NCBI RefSeq assembly: GCF_021699195.1
Contig: NZ_SSXE01000008.1
Span: 29,324 to 93,323, forward strand
Direction of reading: 5' to 3'
DNA: 64,000 nucleotides
Origin: Nonomuraea sp. MG754425
GTDB taxonomy: Bacteria; Actinomycetota; Actinomycetes; Streptosporangiales; Streptosporangiaceae
The stretch's first letter is position 1. Each line of letters begins with the position of its first letter. The translations under genes and the position numbers were made by a program. The notes under the pieces are model-generated. The model had not been told where the DNA came from. It was given only the letters and a program-made list of their open reading frames with translations, and ran no database searches. This document shows positions 9,010-17,846 of the stretch, piece after piece.

Positions 9010-9722
9010 GCGCGGACCTGGTGGTCGAGGACCTGACCGCCGGCTACGGCGACGCCCAGGTGCTGCACGGCCTGCGCCTCACCGTGCGCGAGGGCGAGGT
9101 CTGCGCGATCCTCGGCCCGAACGGCGCGGGCAAGACCACGCTGCTGCGCGCCCTGTCCGGCATGGTCAGGACGCGCGGCACGATCAGGCTCGGCGACGCC
9201 GCCCTGACCGGCCGCCCGCCCGACGCGGTCGCCCGGCTCGGCGTGGCCCACGTGCCCGAGGGCCGCGGCACGTTCATGCCGCTGACCGTCGAGGAGAACC
9301 TCCGCCTCGGCGCGTACGTGCGGCGCGGCCCGGACGTCGAAACCGACCTGGAACGCGTCTACGCCTACTTCCCCGTCCTGCGCAAGCGGCTCAAGCAGGC
9401 CGCGGGCAGCCTCAGCGGCGGCGAGCAGCAGATGCTGGCCCTCGGCCGGGCCCTCATGCTGCGCCCCCGGCTGCTGCTGCTCGACGAGCCGTCGCTCGGC
9501 CTGGCCCCGATCGTCACCCGCGAGCTGTTCGGCATCGTCCGGACCATCAACGAGGAGGAGCGGACCACCGTGGTCGTCGTCGAGCAGAACGCCCATCTCG
9601 CGCTGGGCGTCGCCCAGCAGGCGCACGTCCTGGAGACCGGGCGGATCGTGCTGTCGGGCACGGCCGCGCAGATCCAGGCCGACGAGCAGGTCGCGCGCTC
9701 CTACCTCGGATACCGGGTGTGA
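9006..9722 (+). CDS. livF: Liv-type ABC transporter ATP-binding protein LivF
   Basis: A 238-residue second ATPase of the importer. Walker A is GPNGAGKTT, the signature is LSGGEQQMLALGRAL, and Walker B is LLLLDEPSLGLAPI, all canonical for LivF. It starts on ATG overlapping the livG stop and ends overlapping the GTG start of livH (GTGA), so translation of the operon is tightly coupled. It pairs with LivG in the cytoplasm to power LivH-LivM. Confidence 0.94.
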   Translation: MSADLVVEDLTAGYGDAQVLHGLRLTVREGEVCAILGPNGAGKTTLLRALSGMVRTRGTIRLGDAALTGRPPDAVARLGVAHVPEGRGTFMPLTVEENLRLGAYVRRGPDVETDLERVYAYFPVLRKRLKQAAGSLSGGEQQMLALGRALMLRPRLLLLDEPSLGLAPIVTRELFGIVRTINEEERTTVVVVEQNAHLALGVAQQAHVLETGRIVLSGTAAQIQADEQVARSYLGYRV

Positions 9723-10609
9723 CGCCGATGGCCGGATTCCTGCAGCAGGTCGTCGAGGGGCTCGGCGCGGGCGCCGTCTACGCCAGCCTGGCGCTGGCAC
9801 TGGTGCTGATCTACCAGTTCACCGGGATCGTCAACTTCGCCCAGGGCGAGCTGGCCATGTTCTCCACGTACATCGCCTGGCAGTGCGTGGCCGCCGGGAT
9901 GCCGTTCTGGCTGGCGCTGGTGGTGACGCTGGCGGTCTCGTTCGCGGGCGGCATGCTCATCGAACGGGTGGTCATCCGGCCCGTCGAAGGCGCGCCCGAG
10001 CTGACCATCGTGATCGTCACCGTCGGGCTGTTCATCTTCGTCAACGCCGCCGCCGGCTGGATCTGGACGTTCCTCATCAAGGACTTCCCGAACCCGTTCC
10101 CCGGCGGCGCGCTGGAGGCCGCGGGGGTCAGCGTCAACTGGTCCACGCTCGGCGTGCTCGGCGTGGTCGGGCTGGTCATGGGGCTGCTGTACCTGCTCTT
10201 CCAGCACACCAGGATCGGGCTCGGCATGCGCGCTGTGGCCGCCGACCCCGCCTCGGCGCGGCTGGTCGGCATCCGCGTCGGCCGCACGCTCGCGCTCGGC
10301 TGGGGCCTGGCCGCCACCGTCGGCGCGGTGTCCGGGGTGCTGGTCGCGCCGCTGCTGTTCCTGGAGCCGAACATGATGGGCGGCGTCCTCATCTACGCCT
10401 TCGCCGCCGCCACGCTCGGCGGCTTCGACAGCCCCGCGGGGGCGGTCGCCGGCGGGCTGATCGTGGGCGTCGCCGAGACGCTCGCCGGGGCCTACGTCGG
10501 CTTCGTCGGATCCGACCTCAAGGTGGGAGTGCCGCTGGTGATCATCCTCGGCGTGCTGCTGCTGCGGCCCCAGGGCCTGTTCGGACGGGCGGCGGTGGAG
10601 CGCGCATGA
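9719..10609 (+). CDS. livH: Liv-type ABC transporter permease LivH
   Basis: A 296-residue membrane permease with about eight hydrophobic helices. Family landmarks are GLGAGAVYASLALALVLIYQ and TGIVNFAQGELAMF near the N-terminus, RMRAVAADPASARLVGI-like coupling text in the middle, and GGFDSPAGAVAGGLIVG near the end. The GTG at 9719 gives a 4-bp overlap with livF; an in-frame ATG follows at 9728. The livM start overlaps its stop as ATGA. Confidence 0.93.
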   Translation: MTPMAGFLQQVVEGLGAGAVYASLALALVLIYQFTGIVNFAQGELAMFSTYIAWQCVAAGMPFWLALVVTLAVSFAGGMLIERVVIRPVEGAPELTIVIVTVGLFIFVNAAAGWIWTFLIKDFPNPFPGGALEAAGVSVNWSTLGVLGVVGLVMGLLYLLFQHTRIGLGMRAVAADPASARLVGIRVGRTLALGWGLAATVGAVSGVLVAPLLFLEPNMMGGVLIYAFAAATLGGFDSPAGAVAGGLIVGVAETLAGAYVGFVGSDLKVGVPLVIILGVLLLRPQGLFGRAAVERA

Positions 10610-11607
10610 GCACCACCGGGACCACCGAGGCCGCTGCACCCGCGCCGGTGCGGCAACGCCGCCGGCTCGACCGGCGCTGGGCGGGGCTCGCCCTGCTGCT
10701 CGCCGCGGCCGTGTACGCGCCCTTCCAGCTCGTCCCCTTCCACGTCTTCCAGCTCACGATGGTGCTGGTGTACGCCGTGGCGCTGCTCGGGCTCAACCTG
10801 CTCGTCGGCCACGCGGGCCAGATCTCGCTCGGCCACGGCGCCTTCTTCGCGGTCGGCGCCTATGCCTCGGCCGTCCTGCTGGACCGGTGGGACCTGCCGT
10901 ACCCGCTCACCCTGCCCGTCGCGGCGGCGGTGGCGTTCCTGCTGGGCCTGGCGCTGGGCGTGCCCGCCATGCGGCTGCGCGGCCTGTACCTGGCGCTCGT
11001 GACGCTCGCCATCGCGATCTTCCTCGTTCCGCTGCTGAAGCGGTTTGAGGAGCTGACCGGCGGCTCCATGGGCCTGACGCTGGCCAAGCCGCAGCCGCCC
11101 GCGTGGAGCGGCCTGGCCGAGGACCAGTGGCTGTACTTCCTCACCCTGGCCGTCGCCGTCGCCGCGTTCCTGCTGGCCGCCTCGCTGCTGCGGTCCCGCG
11201 TGGGCCGGGCGCTGCACGCCGTCCGGGACAACGAGATCGCCGCCGAGGTGATGGGGGTGCGGCTGTCGTTCTACAAGACGCTCGCCTTCGCCTGGAGCGC
11301 CATGTACGCCGGAGCGGCCGGCTGCGTCTACACGTGGGTGATCGGGTTCGTCTCGCCGGACTCGTTCACCGTGAACCTGTCGATCACCATGCTGGCCGGC
11401 CTGGTCGTCGGCGGGCTCGGCTCGCTGGCGGGACCGGTGCTCGGCGCGCTGTTCGTGATGTTCGTGCCGAGCATCGCCCAGGACGTCAACGACGCGGCGC
11501 CCGGCGTCATCTTCGGCCTGCTGATCATCGTGGTGATGTACGTCGCCCCGACGGGGCTGGCCGGTCTGGCCGGGCGCCTGACCAGGAAGATTCCCCGGAA
11601 GGAGTAA
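10606..11607 (+). CDS. livM: Liv-type ABC transporter permease LivM
   Basis: A 333-residue permease partner of LivH. After a short basic tail come helices with ALLGLNLLVGHAGQISLGHG, the hallmark of LivM, then the coupling segment RALHAVRDNEIAAEVMGV and the closing GGLGSLAGPVLGALFV. The start ATG overlaps the livH stop. It forms the membrane channel with LivH; substrate specificity is set mainly by the binding protein encoded next. Confidence 0.93.
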   Translation: MSTTGTTEAAAPAPVRQRRRLDRRWAGLALLLAAAVYAPFQLVPFHVFQLTMVLVYAVALLGLNLLVGHAGQISLGHGAFFAVGAYASAVLLDRWDLPYPLTLPVAAAVAFLLGLALGVPAMRLRGLYLALVTLAIAIFLVPLLKRFEELTGGSMGLTLAKPQPPAWSGLAEDQWLYFLTLAVAVAAFLLAASLLRSRVGRALHAVRDNEIAAEVMGVRLSFYKTLAFAWSAMYAGAAGCVYTWVIGFVSPDSFTVNLSITMLAGLVVGGLGSLAGPVLGALFVMFVPSIAQDVNDAAPGVIFGLLIIVVMYVAPTGLAGLAGRLTRKIPRKE

Positions 11608-11612
11608 GAGGG

Positions 11613-12893
11613 ATGCGAGTATCTGCGATCGGTTGCGCGGCGCTGCTCCTGCTCGCCGTCGCCGCCTGCGGAGGGCGGTCGGGCGGTGGTGAGGCGGGAA
11701 CCGGCGGCGGCACGGCCGCGTCGGGCCAGTGCGCGGGGCAACAGACCACCGGCATCACCGACAAGAGCATCAAACTGGGCGGCATCTACCCGCTGTCCGG
11801 CCCCGCCTCCGCCTACGGGGACATCCCCAAGGGCATCAAGGCGTACTTCGACTACGTCAACGCCGAGAAGAACGGCATCGGCGGGCGCAAGGTGGAGTTC
11901 GTCGTCCGCGACGACGGCTACCAGCCGCCCAAGGCCGTCGAGGAGGCCCGCAGGCTGGTGGAGCAGGAGCAGGTGTTCGCCCTGTTCCAGACGCTCGGCA
12001 CCCCCTCGACCGCCGCCACCTGGGACTACACCAACCAGCGCAAGGTCCCGCAGGTCTTCGTGGCCACCGGCGCCTCCCAGTGGGGCACCGACACCGCGCA
12101 CCCGTGGACGATCGGCTGGCAGCCCAACTACGTCTCCGAGGCGCGCGTCTACGCGGCCCACCTGAAGAAGGAGCAGCCGGAGGCCAAGGTCGCCGTCCTC
12201 TACCAGAACGACGACTTCGGCAAGGACCTGCTCGGCGGGTTCAAGCGGGCCCTCGAAGGCACCCAGGTGCAGGTCGTGGCCGAGCAGAGCTACGAGGTGA
12301 CCGACCCGAGCGTGGACCCGCAGATGCGCAACCTCGCCGAGTCGAAGGCCGACGTGTTCCTGAACATCACCACGCCGAAGTTCGGCTCGCAGGCGCTGGC
12401 CGCCGACGCCAAGAACACGAAGTGGAACCCGTTGCACATCGTCAACAACGTCGCCGCCTCCATCACGGTGCTCAAGCCCGTCGGGTTCGAGAACGTGCAG
12501 GGTGTCGTCTCGGCCACGTACTACAAGGACCCGAACGACCCGACGTGGGCGGACGACGCGGAGATGAAGCTCTACAAGGAGAAGATGCAGCAGTACGCGC
12601 CCGGGGCCGACCCCAACGTGCCCTACCACACCTTCGGCTGGGCGGTGGCGAGCAGCTTCCACAAGGCCATGGAGGCGGCGGCGTGCCCGACCCGCGAAGG
12701 GCTGCGGGACTCCGTGCACAACCTCAAGGGCGTCGCGGTGGACATGCTGCTGCCGGGGGTGACACTGGACACGGCCCAGGGCGACGGGTTCCCGATCGAG
12801 TCGATGCAGCTCATGACGTTCAAGGGGCAGCGCTGGGAGCTGTTCGGCGACGTGATCGACACCCGCAAGGAGTTCGGCCCGCTGGGCGGCTGA
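11613..12893 (+). CDS. livK: Liv-type substrate-binding lipoprotein
   Basis: A 426-residue periplasmic-binding-fold type I protein (LivJ/LivK, Leu/Ile/Val-binding family). It has a lipoprotein signal with lipobox V16-A-A-C19 and a Gly/Ser/Thr-rich tether. The body begins with KLGGIYPLSGPASAYGD and continues with NGIGGRKVEFVVRDDGYQPP, both typical. GGAG lies about 8 bases before the ATG. Binding proteins of this subgroup are used for amino acids but also for aromatic and short-chain acids; with a CoA ligase and a PucR regulator divergent, an organic acid substrate is my inference. Only 6 bp separate it from the convergent epimerase gene. Confidence 0.92.
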   Translation: MRVSAIGCAALLLLAVAACGGRSGGGEAGTGGGTAASGQCAGQQTTGITDKSIKLGGIYPLSGPASAYGDIPKGIKAYFDYVNAEKNGIGGRKVEFVVRDDGYQPPKAVEEARRLVEQEQVFALFQTLGTPSTAATWDYTNQRKVPQVFVATGASQWGTDTAHPWTIGWQPNYVSEARVYAAHLKKEQPEAKVAVLYQNDDFGKDLLGGFKRALEGTQVQVVAEQSYEVTDPSVDPQMRNLAESKADVFLNITTPKFGSQALAADAKNTKWNPLHIVNNVAASITVLKPVGFENVQGVVSATYYKDPNDPTWADDAEMKLYKEKMQQYAPGADPNVPYHTFGWAVASSFHKAMEAAACPTREGLRDSVHNLKGVAVDMLLPGVTLDTAQGDGFPIESMQLMTFKGQRWELFGDVIDTRKEFGPLGG

Positions 12894-12899
12894 CCCCGG

Positions 12900-13853
12900 C
12901 TACGGCGTGATGACGCCGTCGCGGACCAGCCGCTCGACCGCCTCGGACACGGCCTCCAGCGAGGTGTGGCGGGGCCGGTGCCCGAGCAGCCGCTCGGCCT
13001 TCTCCATGCTGCAGTGCGGGCTGTGCAGGAGGTGGTCGTAGGTGATCCGGCCGTCGAACTCGGAGACCGTGGCCCGCCACTCCTCCCACGGAAGGAAGGA
13101 CAGCCGCGCGTCCCGTCCGAACCAGCCCGCCACCGCCTCGGCGTACCCGCGCAGCGTCAGGGCGGTGGTGGCGACGGAGTGGAAGCTCTCGCCGATCGAG
13201 GTGGACGGGCTGGCCAGGGCGTCCATGAACAGCCGGGCGACGTCGTCGGCGTGCACGTGCTGCACGGTCTCCATGCCCAGGTTGGGCAGCGCGACCTCGG
13301 AACCCTCGGCGAGCTGCTGGAACACCTCCGGGTTGACGTTGCCCGCCGGGTTCACCGGCACCCACCCGGGGCCGGTGATGTGGCCGGGGTGCACGATCGT
13401 GGCCGGGAAGCCCTCGCGGTGGGCGCGCTCCAGCAGGTGGGCCTCGATGGCCGCCTTCCGGACGCCGTACTCGCCGAAGGGGGCGCGCTTGACGTCCTCA
13501 GTCGTGGGCACCTGCACGCTCGGGCCGTGCACCCAGATCGTCCCGCAGTGCAGGAAGTGCCGCACCCGCCCGGCCAGGGCGTCGGCGAGCGCCTTCGCGC
13601 TGTCCTCCGTGAAGCAGATGAGGTCGATGACGACGTCGCCGTCGAGGTCGGCGATGCGCTGACCGAAGCCGCCGTCCGCCTCCTCGGCCGTGCGGTCGGC
13701 GACGACGGTGGTGACCCGCTGCCAGGCGCCGTGGGGCGTGTAGGGCTCGCGCTGCCCCCGGCTCACGTTGATGACCTCGTGCCCGGCGCCGATCAGGCGC
13801 GGAATGAGATACGTACCGATATGTCCGCTGCCGCCAATCACCACAACCCGCAT
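12900..13853 (-). CDS. NAD-dependent epimerase/dehydratase family protein
   Basis: A 317-residue extended short-chain dehydrogenase. The nucleotide-binding motif is GGSGHIGTYLI at residues 7-17 and the active-site YxxxK is present in EYGVRKAAIEAH. Proteins of this type reduce, oxidise or epimerise nucleotide-sugars or related carbonyl compounds in the cytoplasm; the exact substrate cannot be told. The Rossmann motif starts 7 residues from the chosen ATG, which supports that start, though the ribosome site is weak. It lies 66 bp downstream of a small secreted protein gene on the same strand. Confidence 0.85.
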   Translation of the reverse strand: MRVVVIGGSGHIGTYLIPRLIGAGHEVINVSRGQREPYTPHGAWQRVTTVVADRTAEEADGGFGQRIADLDGDVVIDLICFTEDSAKALADALAGRVRHFLHCGTIWVHGPSVQVPTTEDVKRAPFGEYGVRKAAIEAHLLERAHREGFPATIVHPGHITGPGWVPVNPAGNVNPEVFQQLAEGSEVALPNLGMETVQHVHADDVARLFMDALASPSTSIGESFHSVATTALTLRGYAEAVAGWFGRDARLSFLPWEEWRATVSEFDGRITYDHLLHSPHCSMEKAERLLGHRPRHTSLEAVSEAVERLVRDGVITP

Positions 13854-13919
13854 GGCGACAGCCTAGACCCGGCCGGCCGGGGACCGGCGGGGGGTGTCAC
13901 GCCCACCCGCCGGACCGCG

Positions 13920-14171
13920 TCAGTTCACGTACGCCCACAGGTCGTAGGTGGAGTAGCCGGGGTTGGTCTGCGGGTAGTGGGTGCTGCACCACCAGGTCTG
14001 CCAGCGTCCGTTCTGCTGGCCCGACTGCCCGAAGGAGATGCAGATGTCGTAGGGCAGATCGGTGTAGACGACCTGGAGCGTGGACGCGGCCTGAGCCGGA
14101 GCGCTCGTGGCCAGGACGGGCGCCAGGGCGGTGACCGCGAGCAGCACAAAGGCGGTGATTCGGCGACGCAC
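13920..14171 (-). CDS. Small secreted protein, unknown function
   Basis: I do not recognise this 83-residue protein. GTG 14171 is preceded by GGGGAGA at good spacing and gives a clean Sec signal peptide (RRR, a 17-residue hydrophobic core, cleavage after AQA). The mature part is about 54 residues, rich in Tyr, Trp, Gln and Ser, with two cysteines (in DICIS and TWWCSTH) that could form one disulfide. Longer in-frame starts to 14219 would bury the signal. It lies between the LAL-type ATPase gene and the epimerase gene on the same strand with gaps of 146 and 66 bp. Confidence 0.7.
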   Translation of the reverse strand: MRRRITAFVLLAVTALAPVLATSAPAQAASTLQVVYTDLPYDICISFGQSGQQNGRWQTWWCSTHYPQTNPGYSTYDLWAYVN

Positions 14172-14317
14172 CAGTTCTCCCCTCGTGAAGGGCCGGAAGG
14201 CGATCACCGTGAATTGCACGACAGGGGTGGCGCGGCTCGCAAGACGGGCCCTGGCCGGGCCGCGCCGACCAGCCCGGACGTCGCGGCGGCGATGAAAGCT
14301 TCATCCCGGGGCCGGCG

Positions 14318-17300
14318 TCACAGCCGCCAGACGATCTCCTCGGCGGGCCGGTAACGGCAGGTGGACCCGGTGGAGACGGACGCGCGCAGGTGGGCGGCCA
14401 GCTCGGGGTGGGCCTGGTCGAGCTTGCGAAGGGTGTCGCGGATCCGCGCGGTGACGGTCTTGCGGGCGCGCTCGGCCTCGTCGCCCAGCCGGCGGGTGCG
14501 CCCGCCCAGCCCGGCCGCCGCCCGCAGCTCGGCCAGCAGCGCCGCCCGCTCCCGGTCGAGCCCGGCCGCCCGGTCGTCGTCGCCCACTTCGGCGGCGCGG
14601 TCGATCTCCTCGTCGAGCCGCGCCAGGTGGTGGCGGTAGCGCGCCTTGGCCTCCTCGTCGAGCACCGGGTCGCCGCCCAGGCGACGGGCCGCGACGACGA
14701 CCGCGCCGCCCTCCGGGGCCAGCAGCGCCACGGCGGGCACGTCGACGCCCGGCCGGCCCAGCAGGGTGTGCAGGTCGCGCAGGCCCTTGGCGTCGGGCAG
14801 GTGGGCCGTCCGCCCGGCGAACACCAGCGACCACACCGCCCCGTCAGGCCGGAACTCCCCGGCAGGCCCGCCCGGCACCGGCCCCGCACCATCGGTCTGG
14901 AACTCTCCGCCGGTTCCACCCGGAGTGGGTCCCCCGTCGGGGTTGCCCGGCACAGGCCCCGCACCATCGGCCCGGAACTCTCCGCCGGTTCCACCCGGAG
15001 TGGGTCCCCCGCCGGGGTTGCCCGGAGCCGGTCCCGCGCTGTCGGCCCGGAACTTCCCGGCGGGCTCGCCCGGAGATGGTCCCGCGTCGTCGGGCGGGAA
15101 CTCTCCGCCGGGGTTGCCTGGAGTCGGTCGCGGGCCGTTGGGCCGGGATTCTCCGCCAGGGGTCGGTCTCCCGCCGTCGGGGCTGGCCGGAGACGGTTGT
15201 GGCCGGTGGCCTGGTGCGGTTTCGGCGGTCGTTCGTGCCAGGTCGCCAAAGGCTGGGTCGGGTGGGGTGGGGAGCAGGTGCGGCAGCACCTGTCGCATCC
15301 CCAGCTCGGCCGCGTCCCGGCGGGCTCCTTCCGCCAGCTCCCGGGCCGCCTCCGCGTCGCCGGGCGCGCCGCGGGAGCGCAGCGTCTCGGCCAGGTGGCC
15401 GCGGGCCAGCACCGACCACGGCCGCGCCCGCATGGCGTCGGCCGCGCGGTAGGCGGCGGTGAGCTCCTCGACGGCCTCCGCCCACCGCCCCTGCGCCGCG
15501 TCGACGAGACCGAGCCATAGGTCGTAGGGGCCGCTGATCTCCCAGCCGAACACCGCCACCACCCACCGCCCCCGATGCGGCGCGAGCCGGGCCCGCGCGC
15601 GGGCGCACAGCTCGGGATCACGGCCGGCCGCGGCCAGCTCGGCCTGGACGCGCAGCCAGATCGGCTGGATCATGCGGTCGTCGGGCTCCTCGTCGCCGGC
15701 CCGGCGCAGCGCGGTGCCGAGGTCGCCGGTACGCAACGCGGTCAGCGCCTCCAGCAGGTGCACGCAGGGATGGCCGCTGCCCCTGAGCCGGCGCAGCAGC
15801 TCCTCCAGCCCGCCGGTCTCGCCCCTGAGCGACGTCAGCACCCAGCGGTGATGGTCGAGCATGAAGCCGAAGTGCTCGCGCCCGGTATCGGGATCGACGG
15901 CCGCCAGCAGGGACTCGGCCTCGGCGAAGCGCCCTTCGAGGCCCGCGACGATGCTTTCGTCGATGTCGGTGGTCATCACGAGGTGCGGGCGCTCGCTGCG
16001 CCGGCCCCTGGCGGCGTAGGCGTGGAACTCGTCGAGGTAGCGCGGCTCGCCCTGCTCGGCCAGCGCCACCCAGCGCAGGGCGCGGGCGAAGTGTTCGAGC
16101 TCGCGGTCGGCGGTGCGCTGGGCCACGTCGATCAGCTCGCCCGTCAGCGCCACCCGCTCGGCGGCCGTGCCCGGCCCCCAGATGATGTCGTGGTGTGTCC
16201 AGAGGCTGAAGGCCAGCGCGTCGTCGTCGCCGCCCTTCCTGGCCAGGCTGCCCAGCCGCAGCACCAGGGCGATCGCCAGCCCGTCGTCGGGCACCGGGCC
16301 GCCGATCAGCCTGCGGTGGGCGTCTCGGAGCCGGTCGAGGGCCTGCTCCTGGCCGTAGTGGCGGTGGAAGACCAGCGCGACGCGGGCGGGCAGTTCGGGG
16401 TCGTCGAGGTCGCGGGCGATGGCGTCGGCCTCGTCGAACAGCCGCCTGGCCGCCTCGTGCTCGCCGTCGTGGTGCAGCTCCCGGCCCAGGTCGAGGGCGA
16501 TCATGCCGCGCCGGCGCGGGCTCGCCGCGCTCAGCTCGTACGCCCTGCGCAAATGCCCGCGCTGCTCCTCCGCCGCGAAGCGCCCCTTGGCCGCGCGGGC
16601 GGCGTCGAGCAGCAGCACGATGGCCCGCTCGGGGTCGAGCCGGTCACCGGCGAGGTAGGCGTGCCTGGCGAGCTCGCCGGGCGGCAGCCGCCCGGCCGGG
16701 CCCGGCGCGCCCTCCACGGCGGCCACCGCGGCGGCGTGCAGGTCGCGCGGGTCGGCGAGGGAGTCGTAGAGCGTCTCGCGGACCAGGTCGTGGGCGAAGG
16801 CGAACACGCCGCCGCCCCTGGTCACCACCAGCCTGGCCACGACGGCCAGCTCCAGCAGCCGATCGACGTGCGCGGCCGGGGCCGCGACGGTCGCGGCCAG
16901 CACCTGCCGGTGGAACTCCCGCCCCAGCACCGCGGCGGCCGGCAGCAGCCCGGCCACCTGGGGCGGCAGCAGCGACAGCCGCCGCAGCAGCGCGTCGCGA
17001 ACGCCGGGCGCGACGGCGGTGGCCGAGCCGCCGCTGCGCCACAGCCGGGAGGTCTGCTCGACGAAGAACGGGTTGCCGCCCGTGCGCAGGTGGACCTCCT
17101 CGACCAGCTCGGGCGGCGGGTCGTGGCCCGCCGTGCGGGCCATGAGCGCGGCGACGCCCGCCCGGTCGAGCCCGGTGAGCGTGATCGTGGTGGCCTTGGC
17201 CACGAGCGGCGACAGCAGGTCGCGCAGCGGATGATCGACCGGCTCCACCTCGGCGTCGCGGTAGGTGCCGATCAGCAGCAGCCGCTCGAACCAGGTCTGC

Positions 17301-17800
17301 CGGGCCGCGAACTCCAGCAGCCGCAGCGAGGCCGGGTCGGCGGCGTGCAGGTCGTCGATGACGACCACGACCGGACGCCGCTGCGCCAGCGCGACCAGGG
17401 CGGAGGTGACCGCGTCGAAGACCCGGAAGCCGTCGGCGGCCGGCTCGCCGGACGGGCGGGCCTCACCGAGCAGGGCGGTCAGGCTGCCACCCGCCGCGCT
17501 CTCCGCCTCCGCCCACTCCCCGGGCTCGGCCGCGCGCCGCAGCGCCCTGATGACCTGCACCCACGGCCAGTAGCCGGGGGCGCCGCCGGAATCCCAGCAG
17601 GCGCCGCCGGCCACCAGCGCGCCGCGCCGCCTGGCCTCGCCCACCATGCCGGCGACCAGCGTGGTCTTGCCGATGCCGGCCTCGCCGGTGACCAGCACCA
17701 GGCCGCCGTGGCTGTCGATGAGCCTGCCGATCTCGGCACGCAGCAGCGCGGCGGGGTGCTCCCTGCCGATGAGCTCGTGTGCCGCGATGTCCGTAGGCAT
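14318..17800 (-). CDS. LAL-type AAA/STAND ATPase without DNA-binding domain
   Basis: A 1160-residue ATPase resembling LuxR-family LAL proteins. The N-terminus has Walker A GEAGIGKTT (39-47) and Walker B VVVVIDDLHAAD (143-154), followed by a winged-helix-like region and about 600 residues of helical TPR-like repeats. LAL regulators normally end in a LuxR helix-turn-helix; here the chain passes through a Pro/Gly-rich linker of 25-residue repeats (about residues 878-980) into a C-terminal domain with WSLVFAGRTAHLPDAKGLRDLH and a coiled-coil-like stretch rich in Arg, Glu and Ala. I see no helix-turn-helix. It lies 46 bp downstream of the P450 gene on the same strand and may share its mRNA. Confidence 0.85.
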   Translation of the reverse strand: MPTDIAAHELIGREHPAALLRAEIGRLIDSHGGLVLVTGEAGIGKTTLVAGMVGEARRRGALVAGGACWDSGGAPGYWPWVQVIRALRRAAEPGEWAEAESAAGGSLTALLGEARPSGEPAADGFRVFDAVTSALVALAQRRPVVVVIDDLHAADPASLRLLEFAARQTWFERLLLIGTYRDAEVEPVDHPLRDLLSPLVAKATTITLTGLDRAGVAALMARTAGHDPPPELVEEVHLRTGGNPFFVEQTSRLWRSGGSATAVAPGVRDALLRRLSLLPPQVAGLLPAAAVLGREFHRQVLAATVAAPAAHVDRLLELAVVARLVVTRGGGVFAFAHDLVRETLYDSLADPRDLHAAAVAAVEGAPGPAGRLPPGELARHAYLAGDRLDPERAIVLLLDAARAAKGRFAAEEQRGHLRRAYELSAASPRRRGMIALDLGRELHHDGEHEAARRLFDEADAIARDLDDPELPARVALVFHRHYGQEQALDRLRDAHRRLIGGPVPDDGLAIALVLRLGSLARKGGDDDALAFSLWTHHDIIWGPGTAAERVALTGELIDVAQRTADRELEHFARALRWVALAEQGEPRYLDEFHAYAARGRRSERPHLVMTTDIDESIVAGLEGRFAEAESLLAAVDPDTGREHFGFMLDHHRWVLTSLRGETGGLEELLRRLRGSGHPCVHLLEALTALRTGDLGTALRRAGDEEPDDRMIQPIWLRVQAELAAAGRDPELCARARARLAPHRGRWVVAVFGWEISGPYDLWLGLVDAAQGRWAEAVEELTAAYRAADAMRARPWSVLARGHLAETLRSRGAPGDAEAARELAEGARRDAAELGMRQVLPHLLPTPPDPAFGDLARTTAETAPGHRPQPSPASPDGGRPTPGGESRPNGPRPTPGNPGGEFPPDDAGPSPGEPAGKFRADSAGPAPGNPGGGPTPGGTGGEFRADGAGPVPGNPDGGPTPGGTGGEFQTDGAGPVPGGPAGEFRPDGAVWSLVFAGRTAHLPDAKGLRDLHTLLGRPGVDVPAVALLAPEGGAVVVAARRLGGDPVLDEEAKARYRHHLARLDEEIDRAAEVGDDDRAAGLDRERAALLAELRAAAGLGGRTRRLGDEAERARKTVTARIRDTLRKLDQAHPELAAHLRASVSTGSTCRYRPAEEIVWRL
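14860..15170. repeat. Imperfect 75-bp tandem repeats inside ATPase gene
   Basis: The stretch AACTCTCCGCCGGTTCCACC recurs exactly 75 bp apart, at 14901 and 14976, and more diverged copies flank it. In protein terms the unit is 25 residues, of the form GEFRADGAGPxPGxPxGGPTP. Copy number probably varies between strains. Confidence 0.85.
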
Positions 17801-17846
17801 GACGCTTGCACGCTATCCGCCCGGACCGACATTTTCCCAAGCGCCG

